From assembly GCA_044226195.1 (NCBI GenBank), contig JBGAHO010000005.1:1-64000 (forward strand): DNA of 64,000 nt, written 5' to 3'. Both the position numbers and the translations under genes were made by a program. Positions within the stretch are counted from its first letter, which is position 1. Each line of letters starts with the position of its first letter. Positions 34,571 through 42,493 of this stretch are shown here, piece by piece. The notes below the pieces were generated by a model. It did not search any database. It was not told the origin of the DNA and saw only the letters and a program-made list of their open reading frames with translations. The stretch comes from RPQJ01 sp044226195. GTDB lineage: Bacteria; Pseudomonadota; Gammaproteobacteria; Steroidobacterales; Steroidobacteraceae.

Positions 34571-36190
34571 TCAGCCGAGGACGCGCCGCATCAGCGGCGC
34601 GAGCCGGCGCATGCCCGCGACGGCGCCCGCGGCGGCGACGCCACCCATCATCGCGCCGGTGACGCCGCAGGACATGATGTCCTGTCCGGTCAGGTAGAGG
34701 CCCGGGATGCGCGTCCGCGGCCGCAGCCAGCGCTGCTGCAGCCGGTCGGGGTCGTGGTCGAGGCCGTACAGCTCGCCGCGCTCCCAGCCGCAGAACCACT
34801 GCATCGACAGCGGCGTCGACACTTCCCAGTAGGCCACGCGGCCGCGCACCTGCGGCACCTTGTCGTACAGCACCTCGAGCAGCCGCTCGCCGTAGGACTG
34901 CTTGAGGGCCTCGTAGTCGTCGCCGCGCTTGCCCCACGTCGTCCCGGCCCAGCGCTCGAAGATCGCATACGGCGCGGGCGCGACGATCTCGATCGTCGCC
35001 TTGCCGGGACAGCGGCGCTCGAAGTCCGGGTCCTTGGCCGACGGAAACGACAGGTACACCACCGGGAACGGCCCGGTCGGGTCGCGCTCGAAGCGTTCGA
35101 CGGCACCGTCGTAGTCGTTGTCCGGATAGACCCAGTAGTTGGTCCGCGGCAGGCCGAGTTCCGCGGCGGTCGCATCGAGTCCGATGTAGACGCCGACGTG
35201 GCCAACGCTCGGATGCACGCGCTGCAGCAGCGTGTCGTAGCCGTGCCGCGCCGCCGCCTCGGCGGGCACGAGCCGCGCCAGCGTATTGACCGCCCCGGCG
35301 TCCGAGATCACGCAGCGGGCGTCGATCTCGTGCCCGTCGGCCATGCGCACGCCGCGCGCGCGACCGTCCCGCAGCAGGATCTCCGCGACCCGGGCATAGG
35401 TGAACACCTCTCCACCCGCCGCGCGGATCCTCGGCAGGATGGTGTCCGCGATGCGCGACGCGCCGCCGACCGGGTAGTAGCCGCCGTGCAGGTAGTGCCG
35501 GGCGATCATCGCCTGCACGACGAACGAGGAGCGCTTCGGCGGCAGGCCCATGTCGCCCCACTGCCCGGTGAGCACGGCGATCAGTTCGGGGTCCGCCGTG
35601 AGTTCCGAGAGCACGTCCCAGGTCGTGCGCTGGAAGCTGCGGGGCAACCGCGCGCGCAGGAACGGACCCGCCACGGCGGCAGCCCACGGCGGCAACGTCC
35701 GGTCGAGCGCCAGCAGTCGCATGCCGCGCGAGACCTCGCCCAGCAACTCGAGATAGCGGTCGACGGCCCGCGCCTCCCGCGGAAAGGACTGCACGAGGTT
35801 TTCGCGGAACGCTTCCTTGCCCGCGACCGCGTCATAGGTGCGCTCGCCGATGAAGAAGCGGTCGTAGTGCGCGTCCATTGGCGCCCACTGCAGCCGGCCC
35901 GCGCTCAGGTAGTCCATCAGCCGGCGCACCGTCGTCGGACGACCCATGTCGCCGAGGTAATGCACGCCGACGTCCCATTCGTAGCCGGCGCGTTCGTAGC
36001 TGTGGGTCGCGCCGCCGGCGGTGTAGTGCTGCTCGAGCACCGCGACGCGCCAGCCCAGGTCGGCGAGCAGGGCGGCGACGGTCAATCCGCCCATGCCGGA
36101 GCCGATGACCAGTGCATCGTACGGCCCGCCGAGGCGGGACGGACGGTACCGCTTGCCGATGCGCAGCGTGCTGGGGGGGGTGTCACTCAC
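34571..36190 (-). CDS. FAD-dependent desaturase/reductase (CrtI/retinol saturase-like)
   Basis: This 539-residue flavoprotein has the N-terminal dinucleotide motif VIGSGMGGLTVAALLADLGW and RVAVLEQHYTAGGATHS, and the C-terminal FAD block GLYLTGQDIMSCGVTGAMMG. The family includes phytoene desaturases and all-trans-retinol 13,14-reductases; the C-terminal CGVTGAMMGG with SWPxG-like RTRIPGLYLTG resembles the retinol-reductase branch. No other carotenoid genes lie nearby, so the substrate is unknown. It converges on cbbP with a 12-base gap. Confidence 0.88.
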   Translation of the reverse strand: MSDTPPSTLRIGKRYRPSRLGGPYDALVIGSGMGGLTVAALLADLGWRVAVLEQHYTAGGATHSYERAGYEWDVGVHYLGDMGRPTTVRRLMDYLSAGRLQWAPMDAHYDRFFIGERTYDAVAGKEAFRENLVQSFPREARAVDRYLELLGEVSRGMRLLALDRTLPPWAAAVAGPFLRARLPRSFQRTTWDVLSELTADPELIAVLTGQWGDMGLPPKRSSFVVQAMIARHYLHGGYYPVGGASRIADTILPRIRAAGGEVFTYARVAEILLRDGRARGVRMADGHEIDARCVISDAGAVNTLARLVPAEAAARHGYDTLLQRVHPSVGHVGVYIGLDATAAELGLPRTNYWVYPDNDYDGAVERFERDPTGPFPVVYLSFPSAKDPDFERRCPGKATIEIVAPAPYAIFERWAGTTWGKRGDDYEALKQSYGERLLEVLYDKVPQVRGRVAYWEVSTPLSMQWFCGWERGELYGLDHDPDRLQQRWLRPRTRIPGLYLTGQDIMSCGVTGAMMGGVAAAGAVAGMRRLAPLMRRVLG

Positions 36191-36304
36191 GTCGCCAGCT
36201 TACCGCAGCCCGTCGAGTTGACTTAAGCGGGCTCGCGGCCGGCCCCGGCGCGGCGCGCGTCACAGTTCGGCGTTGCGAGCCTTTCGCAGGTCGCGCCGTG
36301 GCGT

Positions 36305-36399
36305 AGCGTGGCCCCCCGCAAACCCGTCGCGAGGCGGGGACGCAAAGCCACCGGTCCGCGCAGGGCGCGCGGGCAGCGGGGCTGCCACCTGGGGGCGGG
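36305..36399 (+). ncRNA. GEMM-I-type (cyclic dinucleotide) riboswitch candidate, variant 5' strand
   Basis: The core GGGGACGCAAAGCCACC (36336-36352) contains the invariant GEMM-I string GACGCAAAGCC. It is preceded by GCAAACC (36318-36324) and a P2 hairpin CCCGTC-GCGA-GGCGGG with a GNRA loop, and followed by the P3 hairpin GGCAGC/GCTGCC (36372-36386). GCCCCC (36311-36316) can pair with GGGGGC (36391-36396) as P1. The usual A-C-A-G-G contact strand before GCAAACC is replaced by a C run, so ligand identity is uncertain. P1 covers the likely ribosome site of the next gene. Confidence 0.75.
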
Positions 36400-36407
36400 T
36401 GCACACG

Positions 36408-37046
36408 ATGGCGAGAATCCACAGACGGGTCGGGCTGATGCTGGCGGGCTGCGTGGCCTGTGCGTTGCCCGGCGTGACGCTCGCCGACGACGAGGCGCCG
36501 CCTCGCTCGCACGCGTTCCAGGATTTCGTGTCCGGTGCCCGGGCCCTGCTGCAGGACGGCACCACGCATCTCGAAGCCATGCTGCAGAGCCGCTTCCGGT
36601 CGATCACGCACGACGTGCCGGACTGGTTCCGCGAGCAGACCCGTGACGGGTTCGACGTCGACGCGACGGCGGAGGACGACTCCCTGCAACTCGTCGTGCA
36701 GCAGGACCGCCGCGACGGCGCCGATCTCCTGACCTTGCGCTATCCGCTGCTGACCGTCGGGAGCCTGCGCACGTACGCAGGCGCCGGCCTCAACCAGGCC
36801 GAGTACTACGCGGCCAGCCCGGGCGATGACTTTCCGGACGTGATCTCGCGCCGCAGCCGCCACCGCTCGATGGGCGGTGCCGCTGAAGTCGGCGCGGAAT
36901 TCCGCCTCACGGAACAGTTGCTCGTGAATGCCGACCTGCGCTGGATCGACCTCAATGCCGATGCCAGCCTGCTGCGCGCGAACGACGGGCTGGTCGTGGC
37001 CGATCCCGTCTCGGTCGGCGTCTCGCTCGGCTGGCGCTTCCGCTGA
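36408..37046 (+). CDS. small outer-membrane-like protein under the riboswitch, function unknown
   Basis: The 212-residue protein has a signal peptide (RVGLMLAGCVACALPGVTLA) and a helical first half (HAFQDFVSGARALLQDGTTH). The second half has beta-strand pattern with aromatic ends (TLRYPLLTVGSLRTYAGAGL, EVGAEFRLTEQLLVNADLRW) and a C-terminal aromatic/Arg-Phe-Arg end (VGVSLGWRFR), as in small outer-membrane barrels. The ATG is 8-17 bases after the G-rich strand that closes the riboswitch. I do not recognise the family. Confidence 0.8.
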   Translation: MARIHRRVGLMLAGCVACALPGVTLADDEAPPRSHAFQDFVSGARALLQDGTTHLEAMLQSRFRSITHDVPDWFREQTRDGFDVDATAEDDSLQLVVQQDRRDGADLLTLRYPLLTVGSLRTYAGAGLNQAEYYAASPGDDFPDVISRRSRHRSMGGAAEVGAEFRLTEQLLVNADLRWIDLNADASLLRANDGLVVADPVSVGVSLGWRFR

Positions 37047-37067
37047 CCCGCGCGCCGCGGCGCGCCC

Positions 37068-37445
37068 TCAGGCCGACGGGATGAACTCGTCGTCGCCCTG
37101 CTGCTCCCGCTCGAACGTCAGGAACTGGTAGTACCCGCAGTCCTTGCCCTCGGGGTAGATGCGGCACACGCTCGGGCGCGCCTCGTAGACCGTGCAGCGC
37201 CGCTTTTCCGGGTCGAGGAAGCGGCACACCGATGCGAAGATGTGGTCCTTGCGGTGGCGCAGCAGCTGCTCGTCCAGTTCCTTCGTGCGGTAGTGGTACG
37301 TAAAGCGCTGACGCGCCACGGCGACCGGGATGCCAAAATGCCGGGCGAGGCGCTCGATGTCGAATTCGCTCACCGCGATGCGCGGGTAGCTGCAGCAGTA
37401 GCCGGGACACTGGGCGCAGTCGTAACGGGGGCGGGTGCGTTTCAT
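37068..37445 (-). CDS. YkgJ family zinc/iron-chelating cysteine-cluster protein
   Basis: A 125-residue protein of the YkgJ (CxxCxxxCC) family: YDCAQCPGYCCSYPRIAVSE at the N-terminus and later cysteines in SVCRFLDPEKRRCTVYEARP, SVCRIYP and KDCGYY. The clustered cysteines are expected to bind a metal or Fe-S centre. The function of the family is unknown. The ATG at 37445 is 57 bases from the divergent ATPase start, so the two may share a control region. Confidence 0.9.
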   Translation of the reverse strand: MKRTRPRYDCAQCPGYCCSYPRIAVSEFDIERLARHFGIPVAVARQRFTYHYRTKELDEQLLRHRKDHIFASVCRFLDPEKRRCTVYEARPSVCRIYPEGKDCGYYQFLTFEREQQGDDEFIPSA

Positions 37446-37502
37446 GCGGGACGGGCCGATGCGAAAAGTCGCGCAGTGTAGCCTCGGCCTGCGGTCGAAG
37501 CC

Positions 37503-40178
37503 ATGAACGTCGCACCGGCGTGGCACGAGCAGGCACCGGCCGACGCCTGCGCGGCCCTGCAGTCCCGTCCCACCGGCCTGGCCCCGGCCGATGCCGCAGC
37601 GCGGCTGGCCCGCGATGGGCGCAACGTCCTGCCCGCCCCGCCCGTGCCCGGCTGGCTGCGCATCGGCTTGCGCCAGCTGCGCAGTCCGCTGGTGTACGTG
37701 CTGCTGGTCGCGGCGGTCGGGTCCGTGCTGCTCGGCCACCTGTCCGATGCCGGCTTCATCGGCTTCGTCCTGCTGGTGAACTCGGTGCTCGGCGCGTGGC
37801 AGGAGGGGCGGGCCGAGCGCCAGAGTCGCGGTCTGCAGCAACTCGTGCGGGTGCGCGCGACCGTGCTGCGCGACGGTGATGCGCGGGTCGTCGATGCCGA
37901 AGAACTGGTGGCCGGCGACGTGGTCACGCTCGAGAGCGGACAACGCGTGCCCGCCGACCTGCGGCTGCTCGGCGCGCACGGACTCGAGGTCGACGAGGCG
38001 CTGCTCACCGGGGAATCGTTGCCCGTGACCAAGGATGCGCTCTGGCTCGCGCCGCCGGCGACCGTCCTCGCGGATCGACGCAACATGGCCTACGCCGGCA
38101 GCACGGTCGTGCGCGGGCGGGGCCAGGGCCTCGTCGTCGCCACCGGGGAGCGCACCGAAGTCGGACGCCTCGCCGTCGCGCTCTCCGCGGCGCCCGGCGG
38201 CAAGCCGCCGCTCACGGAGCGGATGGAACGCTTCAGTCGCGTCATCGCGGTGACGGTGCTGGCCGCGGCACTCGTGATCGGCCTGGTCGCGGTGCTGGTG
38301 CACGGCCAGTCGTGGTTCGAGATGTTCCTGTTCGGCGTCGCGCTGGCCGTGTCGGCCATCCCGGAGGCGTTGCCGGTGGCCGTCACGATCACGCTGGCGA
38401 TCGCGGCGCGCCGCATGGCCGCGCGCGGCGCCATCGTCCGGCAGCTGCCCGCGGTGGAGGGCCTCGGCAGCTGCACGCTCATCGCCAGCGACAAGACCGG
38501 CACGCTCACCTGCAACGAGCTGACCGTGCGCGAGGTCTATCTCGGCGTCGATGCGCCGCTCGAGGTGACCGGCGCCGGCTACGAGCCGGTCGGCCGCATC
38601 GTCGGCAGCGAGCTGCTCACCGGCGGGCGCGTGAACCTGCGCCGCACGCTCGAGATCGCCGTGGCCTGCAACGAGGCCGACCTGCTGCATCGCGACGGCC
38701 GCTGGATCGCGCGCGGCGACCCGACCGACGTCGCGCTGCTCGCGCTGGCCGGCAAGGCCGGCGTCACCCGGGAAGCATTCGTCGCGGAGGCTCCCGAGGT
38801 GAACCGCATTCCGTTCGAGCCCGAGCGGCAGTACGCCGCGACCTTCCATCGTCGCGACGGCGGCACGTGGCTCGCCGTGAAAGGGGCGCCCGAGCGCGTG
38901 CTCGCGATGTGCGGCCTGCGTCCCGAGGAAGCCGACGCGCTGCAGGCGACGGCGCAGGGCATGGCGCGACGCGGACAACGCGTGCTCGCGCTCGCCAGCC
39001 TGCAACTGCCTTCGCCGATGCGTCCCGGGGACACGCCCGGCGAGCCGGCCGGGATCGAGTTCGCCGCGCTGCTGGGCCTGGTGGATCCACTGCGCCCGGG
39101 CGCGCGCGAGGCCGTCCAGCAGTGCCGGGAGGCCGGCGTACGCGTCGTGATGGTGACGGGCGATCACCCCGCGACGGCCGCGGCCATCGCGCGTGAACTG
39201 GGCATGGCCGCGGAGTCCGACGACATTGCCTCGGGCGCTGCGCTCGACCTCGAGCAACCGGCACTGGCCGAGGCCGCCGTGCGGCGCGCCAGCGTGTTTG
39301 CGCGCGTGACGCCGGTGCAGAAGCTGGCGATCGTCGATGCGGCGCGTCGCCTCGGGCATTACGTCGCGGTGACCGGCGACGGCGTGAACGACGCTCCGGC
39401 CCTGCGCCACGCCAGCATCGGCGTCGCCATGGGACGCGGGGGCACGGACGTGGCGCGCGAGGCGTCGGACCTCGTGCTGAGCGACGACAACTTCGCCACC
39501 ATCGTCGCCGGCATCGACGAAGGGCGCATCGCATACCAGAACATCCGCAACGTCGTGTACCTGCTGACCGCTGCCGGCATCGCCGAGGTCCTGACCGTCG
39601 GCCTCGCGGTCGTCGCCGGATTGCCATTGCCGCTCCTGCCGGTGCAGTTGCTGTGGCTGAACCTCGTGACCAACGGCATCCAGGACGTCGGCCTCGCGTT
39701 CGAGCGCGGCCGGGGCGACGAACTGCGCCGGCCGCCGCGCTCGCCGGCCGAGCCCATCTACGACCGGCGTATGCTCGAGCGTGGCGTGCTGGCGGGACTG
39801 TGGATGTCCGTGCTCGGGCTCGGCGCCTTCCTGCTGATGCTCGAGACCGACGTGTCGCTGGAGCATGCGCGCAGCGCCCTGCTGATGCTGATGGTGCTGA
39901 TGCAGAACGTCGACGCCCTCAACGCGCGTTCGGAATCGGTGTCGGTGCTGCGGCTGCCACTCGGTCACAACCCGCTGCTGGTCGCCGGCGTGGTGGCCGC
40001 GCTCGGCCTGCATCTCGCGGCGATGCACCTGCCCGTCCTGCAGGCCGTGCTCAGCCTCGAGCCGCCGACGCCGCAGGAATGGCTGGCGCTGCCGCTGATC
40101 GCGGCGAGCCTGCTGCTGGTGATGGAAGTGCAGAAGCTCAGCTGGCGGTGGCGGAACGAACGGGCTCAGCGCGCCTGA
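37503..40178 (+). CDS. P-type ATPase, P2 (calcium/cation) type
   Basis: The 891-residue pump has the N-terminal cation-ATPase domain, the TGES-type actuator loop (LLTGESLPVTKD), the ion-site helix VSAIPEALPVAVTI, the phosphorylation motif SDKTGTLTCNEL, and VTGDGVNDAPALRHASIGVAMG. PEALP in helix 4 and the C-terminal four-helix block place it with P2 calcium or related divalent/monovalent cation pumps rather than heavy-metal P1B pumps; there is no CPC motif. The exact cation is unknown. It overlaps the 3' end of the desaturase fusion gene by 13 bases, tail to tail. Confidence 0.92.
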   Translation: MNVAPAWHEQAPADACAALQSRPTGLAPADAAARLARDGRNVLPAPPVPGWLRIGLRQLRSPLVYVLLVAAVGSVLLGHLSDAGFIGFVLLVNSVLGAWQEGRAERQSRGLQQLVRVRATVLRDGDARVVDAEELVAGDVVTLESGQRVPADLRLLGAHGLEVDEALLTGESLPVTKDALWLAPPATVLADRRNMAYAGSTVVRGRGQGLVVATGERTEVGRLAVALSAAPGGKPPLTERMERFSRVIAVTVLAAALVIGLVAVLVHGQSWFEMFLFGVALAVSAIPEALPVAVTITLAIAARRMAARGAIVRQLPAVEGLGSCTLIASDKTGTLTCNELTVREVYLGVDAPLEVTGAGYEPVGRIVGSELLTGGRVNLRRTLEIAVACNEADLLHRDGRWIARGDPTDVALLALAGKAGVTREAFVAEAPEVNRIPFEPERQYAATFHRRDGGTWLAVKGAPERVLAMCGLRPEEADALQATAQGMARRGQRVLALASLQLPSPMRPGDTPGEPAGIEFAALLGLVDPLRPGAREAVQQCREAGVRVVMVTGDHPATAAAIARELGMAAESDDIASGAALDLEQPALAEAAVRRASVFARVTPVQKLAIVDAARRLGHYVAVTGDGVNDAPALRHASIGVAMGRGGTDVAREASDLVLSDDNFATIVAGIDEGRIAYQNIRNVVYLLTAAGIAEVLTVGLAVVAGLPLPLLPVQLLWLNLVTNGIQDVGLAFERGRGDELRRPPRSPAEPIYDRRMLERGVLAGLWMSVLGLGAFLLMLETDVSLEHARSALLMLMVLMQNVDALNARSESVSVLRLPLGHNPLLVAGVVAALGLHLAAMHLPVLQAVLSLEPPTPQEWLALPLIAASLLLVMEVQKLSWRWRNERAQRA

Positions 40179-42493
40179 GCGGCCCAGCGCGTGACCCGCA
40201 GCAGGCCGCCGGCCACGTGGCCGGGCGCGGCGGCCTCGACCGTCACGCTGCCTTCGCCGCGGCGCAGGTCGAAGTCCCCGAGCTTGAGCCAGCGCGCGCC
40301 CCACATCGACTGGTCCAGTCGCACGCGCGTCTCGCCCGTCGCGTGCTGCACGACGTAATCGACGGCGGGGGCATTGCCCGCCAGCGCCGGGTACCAGACG
40401 GCGAGTTCATAGCGCCCGTCGACCGGTGCCCCGAGAGTCCAGTGCGGTGACCCGGCCCCGCCTTCGGAGGCGAGGTAGCGGGGCGCCGGCAGGCCGTGCG
40501 CGAGATCGAGCCGCGCGATCAGCAGTTCCGTGTAGCGCGCGAGACGCGACACGTCCCAGGGTTCGGCGTCGCGCGCGTCCCAGCCGTTCGAGAATGCGGC
40601 GACGATCAGCCGCCGTCCGTTCGGCAGTTGCGCGTACAGGATGTCCTCCAGCGTGTCGAACGCCGAGCCGATCTTGTTCTCGTGCAGGCTGCCGGGCGGC
40701 AGCCCGCCGCCGAGCGCGCTGTAGCCGGAGAACGTCGGCCGTCGCAGGAGCGAACGCATGTACGCAGTGGCCTGCGGCTCGATCGCGCCGCTCTGGATCG
40801 CGAGCATCAGTCGCGCGGCGCCGTCGGCATTCATCGCATTGCGACCGAGGCGCTGCCACGCGAGCTGCTCGAGTTGCGCCGGCTCCTCGCCGGAGTTCGT
40901 CGGATAGGTCTTGGTGAAGAGGCGCTGCGGGCCGAGCAGGCCGGCGGCGTCCAGCACGCGTTCCGTGTAGCGACGCTGTTCGATCCACGCGTCCGCGTCT
41001 GCGCCTGCGACGGGACGGTCCGGTGCGCCGGTGATCGCATCGACGACGAAACCGGTCGCGACGTTGTCGGAGACCTCGATCATCGGGCGCGTGTAGGCGT
41101 CGAGGCAATCGGGCGATCGGCCCTGCGCCGCGCACCAGTGCACGGCGCCGACCAGGAAGCCGAGCTTCACGCAGCTCGCGGGATAGGCGAGCACCTCGCC
41201 CTCGACGTGGCCGCGGCGCCAGCGACCGGCGCGATCTTCGACGAGGGCCGTGACGTGGAAGCGGTCGAACGGCTGGCCCGAGAGGAATTCCGCGCGCGAC
41301 GCCTCGACGGCGCTCTGCACGCCGGCATCGTCGACGATTTCCGGCAGCGCCGGACCGGGTGCGGCGCCGGCCATGCCGGCCCATGCGAGGGCGATCGCGC
41401 AGGCCTCGACGACGAGGGCAGTCGCGATCCGCAGGCGGCCCTGCATGACCGCGCCGATCAGCCACAGCACCACGCACAGGGCGAGCGCCGCGGGCGCCGA
41501 TGCCCAGAGCGGGCGCTGCTCGGCGGTCCACAGCAGCGCCACCGTCGCGAGGATCGCGGCCGCCAGGTGCACGATGGCGAACACCTTCGCGCCCGGGCTC
41601 ATCGGCGGGTCGTAGCGGCGCACGCTCCGGAGATCGAACGCGGGCGCGGGCGGCCGTCCGCCGTCCGCAAGCACCGGTTGCCAGCCCGGCGGCAGGAGCC
41701 ACACCTTGAGCTTGTCGAGTCCGCGCGGCATGGCGGCCGACTTGCGGGCGAGCGCCGCGTAGACCTCGAGGTTGGCCCACACCGGGTCCCACGATTCGAG
41801 TGGCGCGCGCGTGCCGTACACGCAGGGCTCGCTCTCCTCGACGAAGGTGCCGAAGAGCCGGTCCCAGACCATGAAGATGCCGCCGTAGTTGCGGTCGATG
41901 TAGCGGTCGTTGACCGCGTGGTGGACGCGGTGGTTCGACGGCGAGGCGAACCAGCGGTCGAACCAGCCGAGCTTGCCGACCAGCTCGGTGTGGATCCAGT
42001 ACTGGTACAGCAGGTCGACGATCGCGGCGACGCCGAACATGACGGGCGGCACGCCGGCGATCGCCATCGGCAGGAAGAAGATCCACGTCAGCAGCGCGCT
42101 GCTGCTGGTCTGTCGCAGCGCCGTGCTGAGGTTGTAGCACTGGCTCTGGTGGTGCACGACGTGCTCGCCCCAGAACACCGCGACCTCGTGCCCGGCGCGA
42201 TGGTCCCAGTAGTAGCAGAAGTCGTAGAACACGATCGCGAGCACCCACGCCCACCACGCGTCGGTCGGCCAGTGGCCGAGCGCGACGTGCTCGAACACGA
42301 CGAGGTAGATGCCGTAGTTGAGCGCCCGCAGGAACAGGTTGGCGATCTGGCTCAGCACGCCGAGGCTGAGGCTGTTGATCGCGTCGTTCAGGCGATACGC
42401 GCCGAGACCGCGGGCGCGCGCCCAGAGGATCTCCCCGAAGATCATCAGGAAGAACACGGGCGTGGCGATGGCGATGGCCTTGCCCACGGTCAC
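40166..42493 (-). CDS. alkylglycerol-monooxygenase-like desaturase fused to a class A beta-lactamase-like and Golvesin/Xly-type domain
   Basis: A 775-residue fusion. Residues 1-220: fatty-acid-hydroxylase membrane domain with His clusters H98RAGHE, H111VVHHQ and H188RVHH, followed by YIDRNYGGIFMVWDRLFGTF, a pattern shared with alkylglycerol monooxygenase (TMEM195). Residues 300-378: four extra helices. Residues 385-670: serine hydrolase with SCVK (440-443), SDN (475-477) and KIG (607-609), the three beta-lactamase/DD-peptidase motifs. Residues 685-775: a Golvesin/Xly CBD-like beta domain (YELAVWYPALAGNAPAVDYV, VRLDQSMWGARW). GTG at 42493 overlaps the glpK stop. No stop separates the parts. 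Confidence 0.85.
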   Translation of the reverse strand: MTVGKAIAIATPVFFLMIFGEILWARARGLGAYRLNDAINSLSLGVLSQIANLFLRALNYGIYLVVFEHVALGHWPTDAWWAWVLAIVFYDFCYYWDHRAGHEVAVFWGEHVVHHQSQCYNLSTALRQTSSSALLTWIFFLPMAIAGVPPVMFGVAAIVDLLYQYWIHTELVGKLGWFDRWFASPSNHRVHHAVNDRYIDRNYGGIFMVWDRLFGTFVEESEPCVYGTRAPLESWDPVWANLEVYAALARKSAAMPRGLDKLKVWLLPPGWQPVLADGGRPPAPAFDLRSVRRYDPPMSPGAKVFAIVHLAAAILATVALLWTAEQRPLWASAPAALALCVVLWLIGAVMQGRLRIATALVVEACAIALAWAGMAGAAPGPALPEIVDDAGVQSAVEASRAEFLSGQPFDRFHVTALVEDRAGRWRRGHVEGEVLAYPASCVKLGFLVGAVHWCAAQGRSPDCLDAYTRPMIEVSDNVATGFVVDAITGAPDRPVAGADADAWIEQRRYTERVLDAAGLLGPQRLFTKTYPTNSGEEPAQLEQLAWQRLGRNAMNADGAARLMLAIQSGAIEPQATAYMRSLLRRPTFSGYSALGGGLPPGSLHENKIGSAFDTLEDILYAQLPNGRRLIVAAFSNGWDARDAEPWDVSRLARYTELLIARLDLAHGLPAPRYLASEGGAGSPHWTLGAPVDGRYELAVWYPALAGNAPAVDYVVQHATGETRVRLDQSMWGARWLKLGDFDLRRGEGSVTVEAAAPGHVAGGLLRVTRWAAQAR

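Noticed and set aside
37068..40304. A 1078-codon minus-strand open frame
   Set aside because: It is antisense to the P-type ATPase and Arg/His/Gln-rich without domain features; only its last 125 residues (the YkgJ protein) are real.
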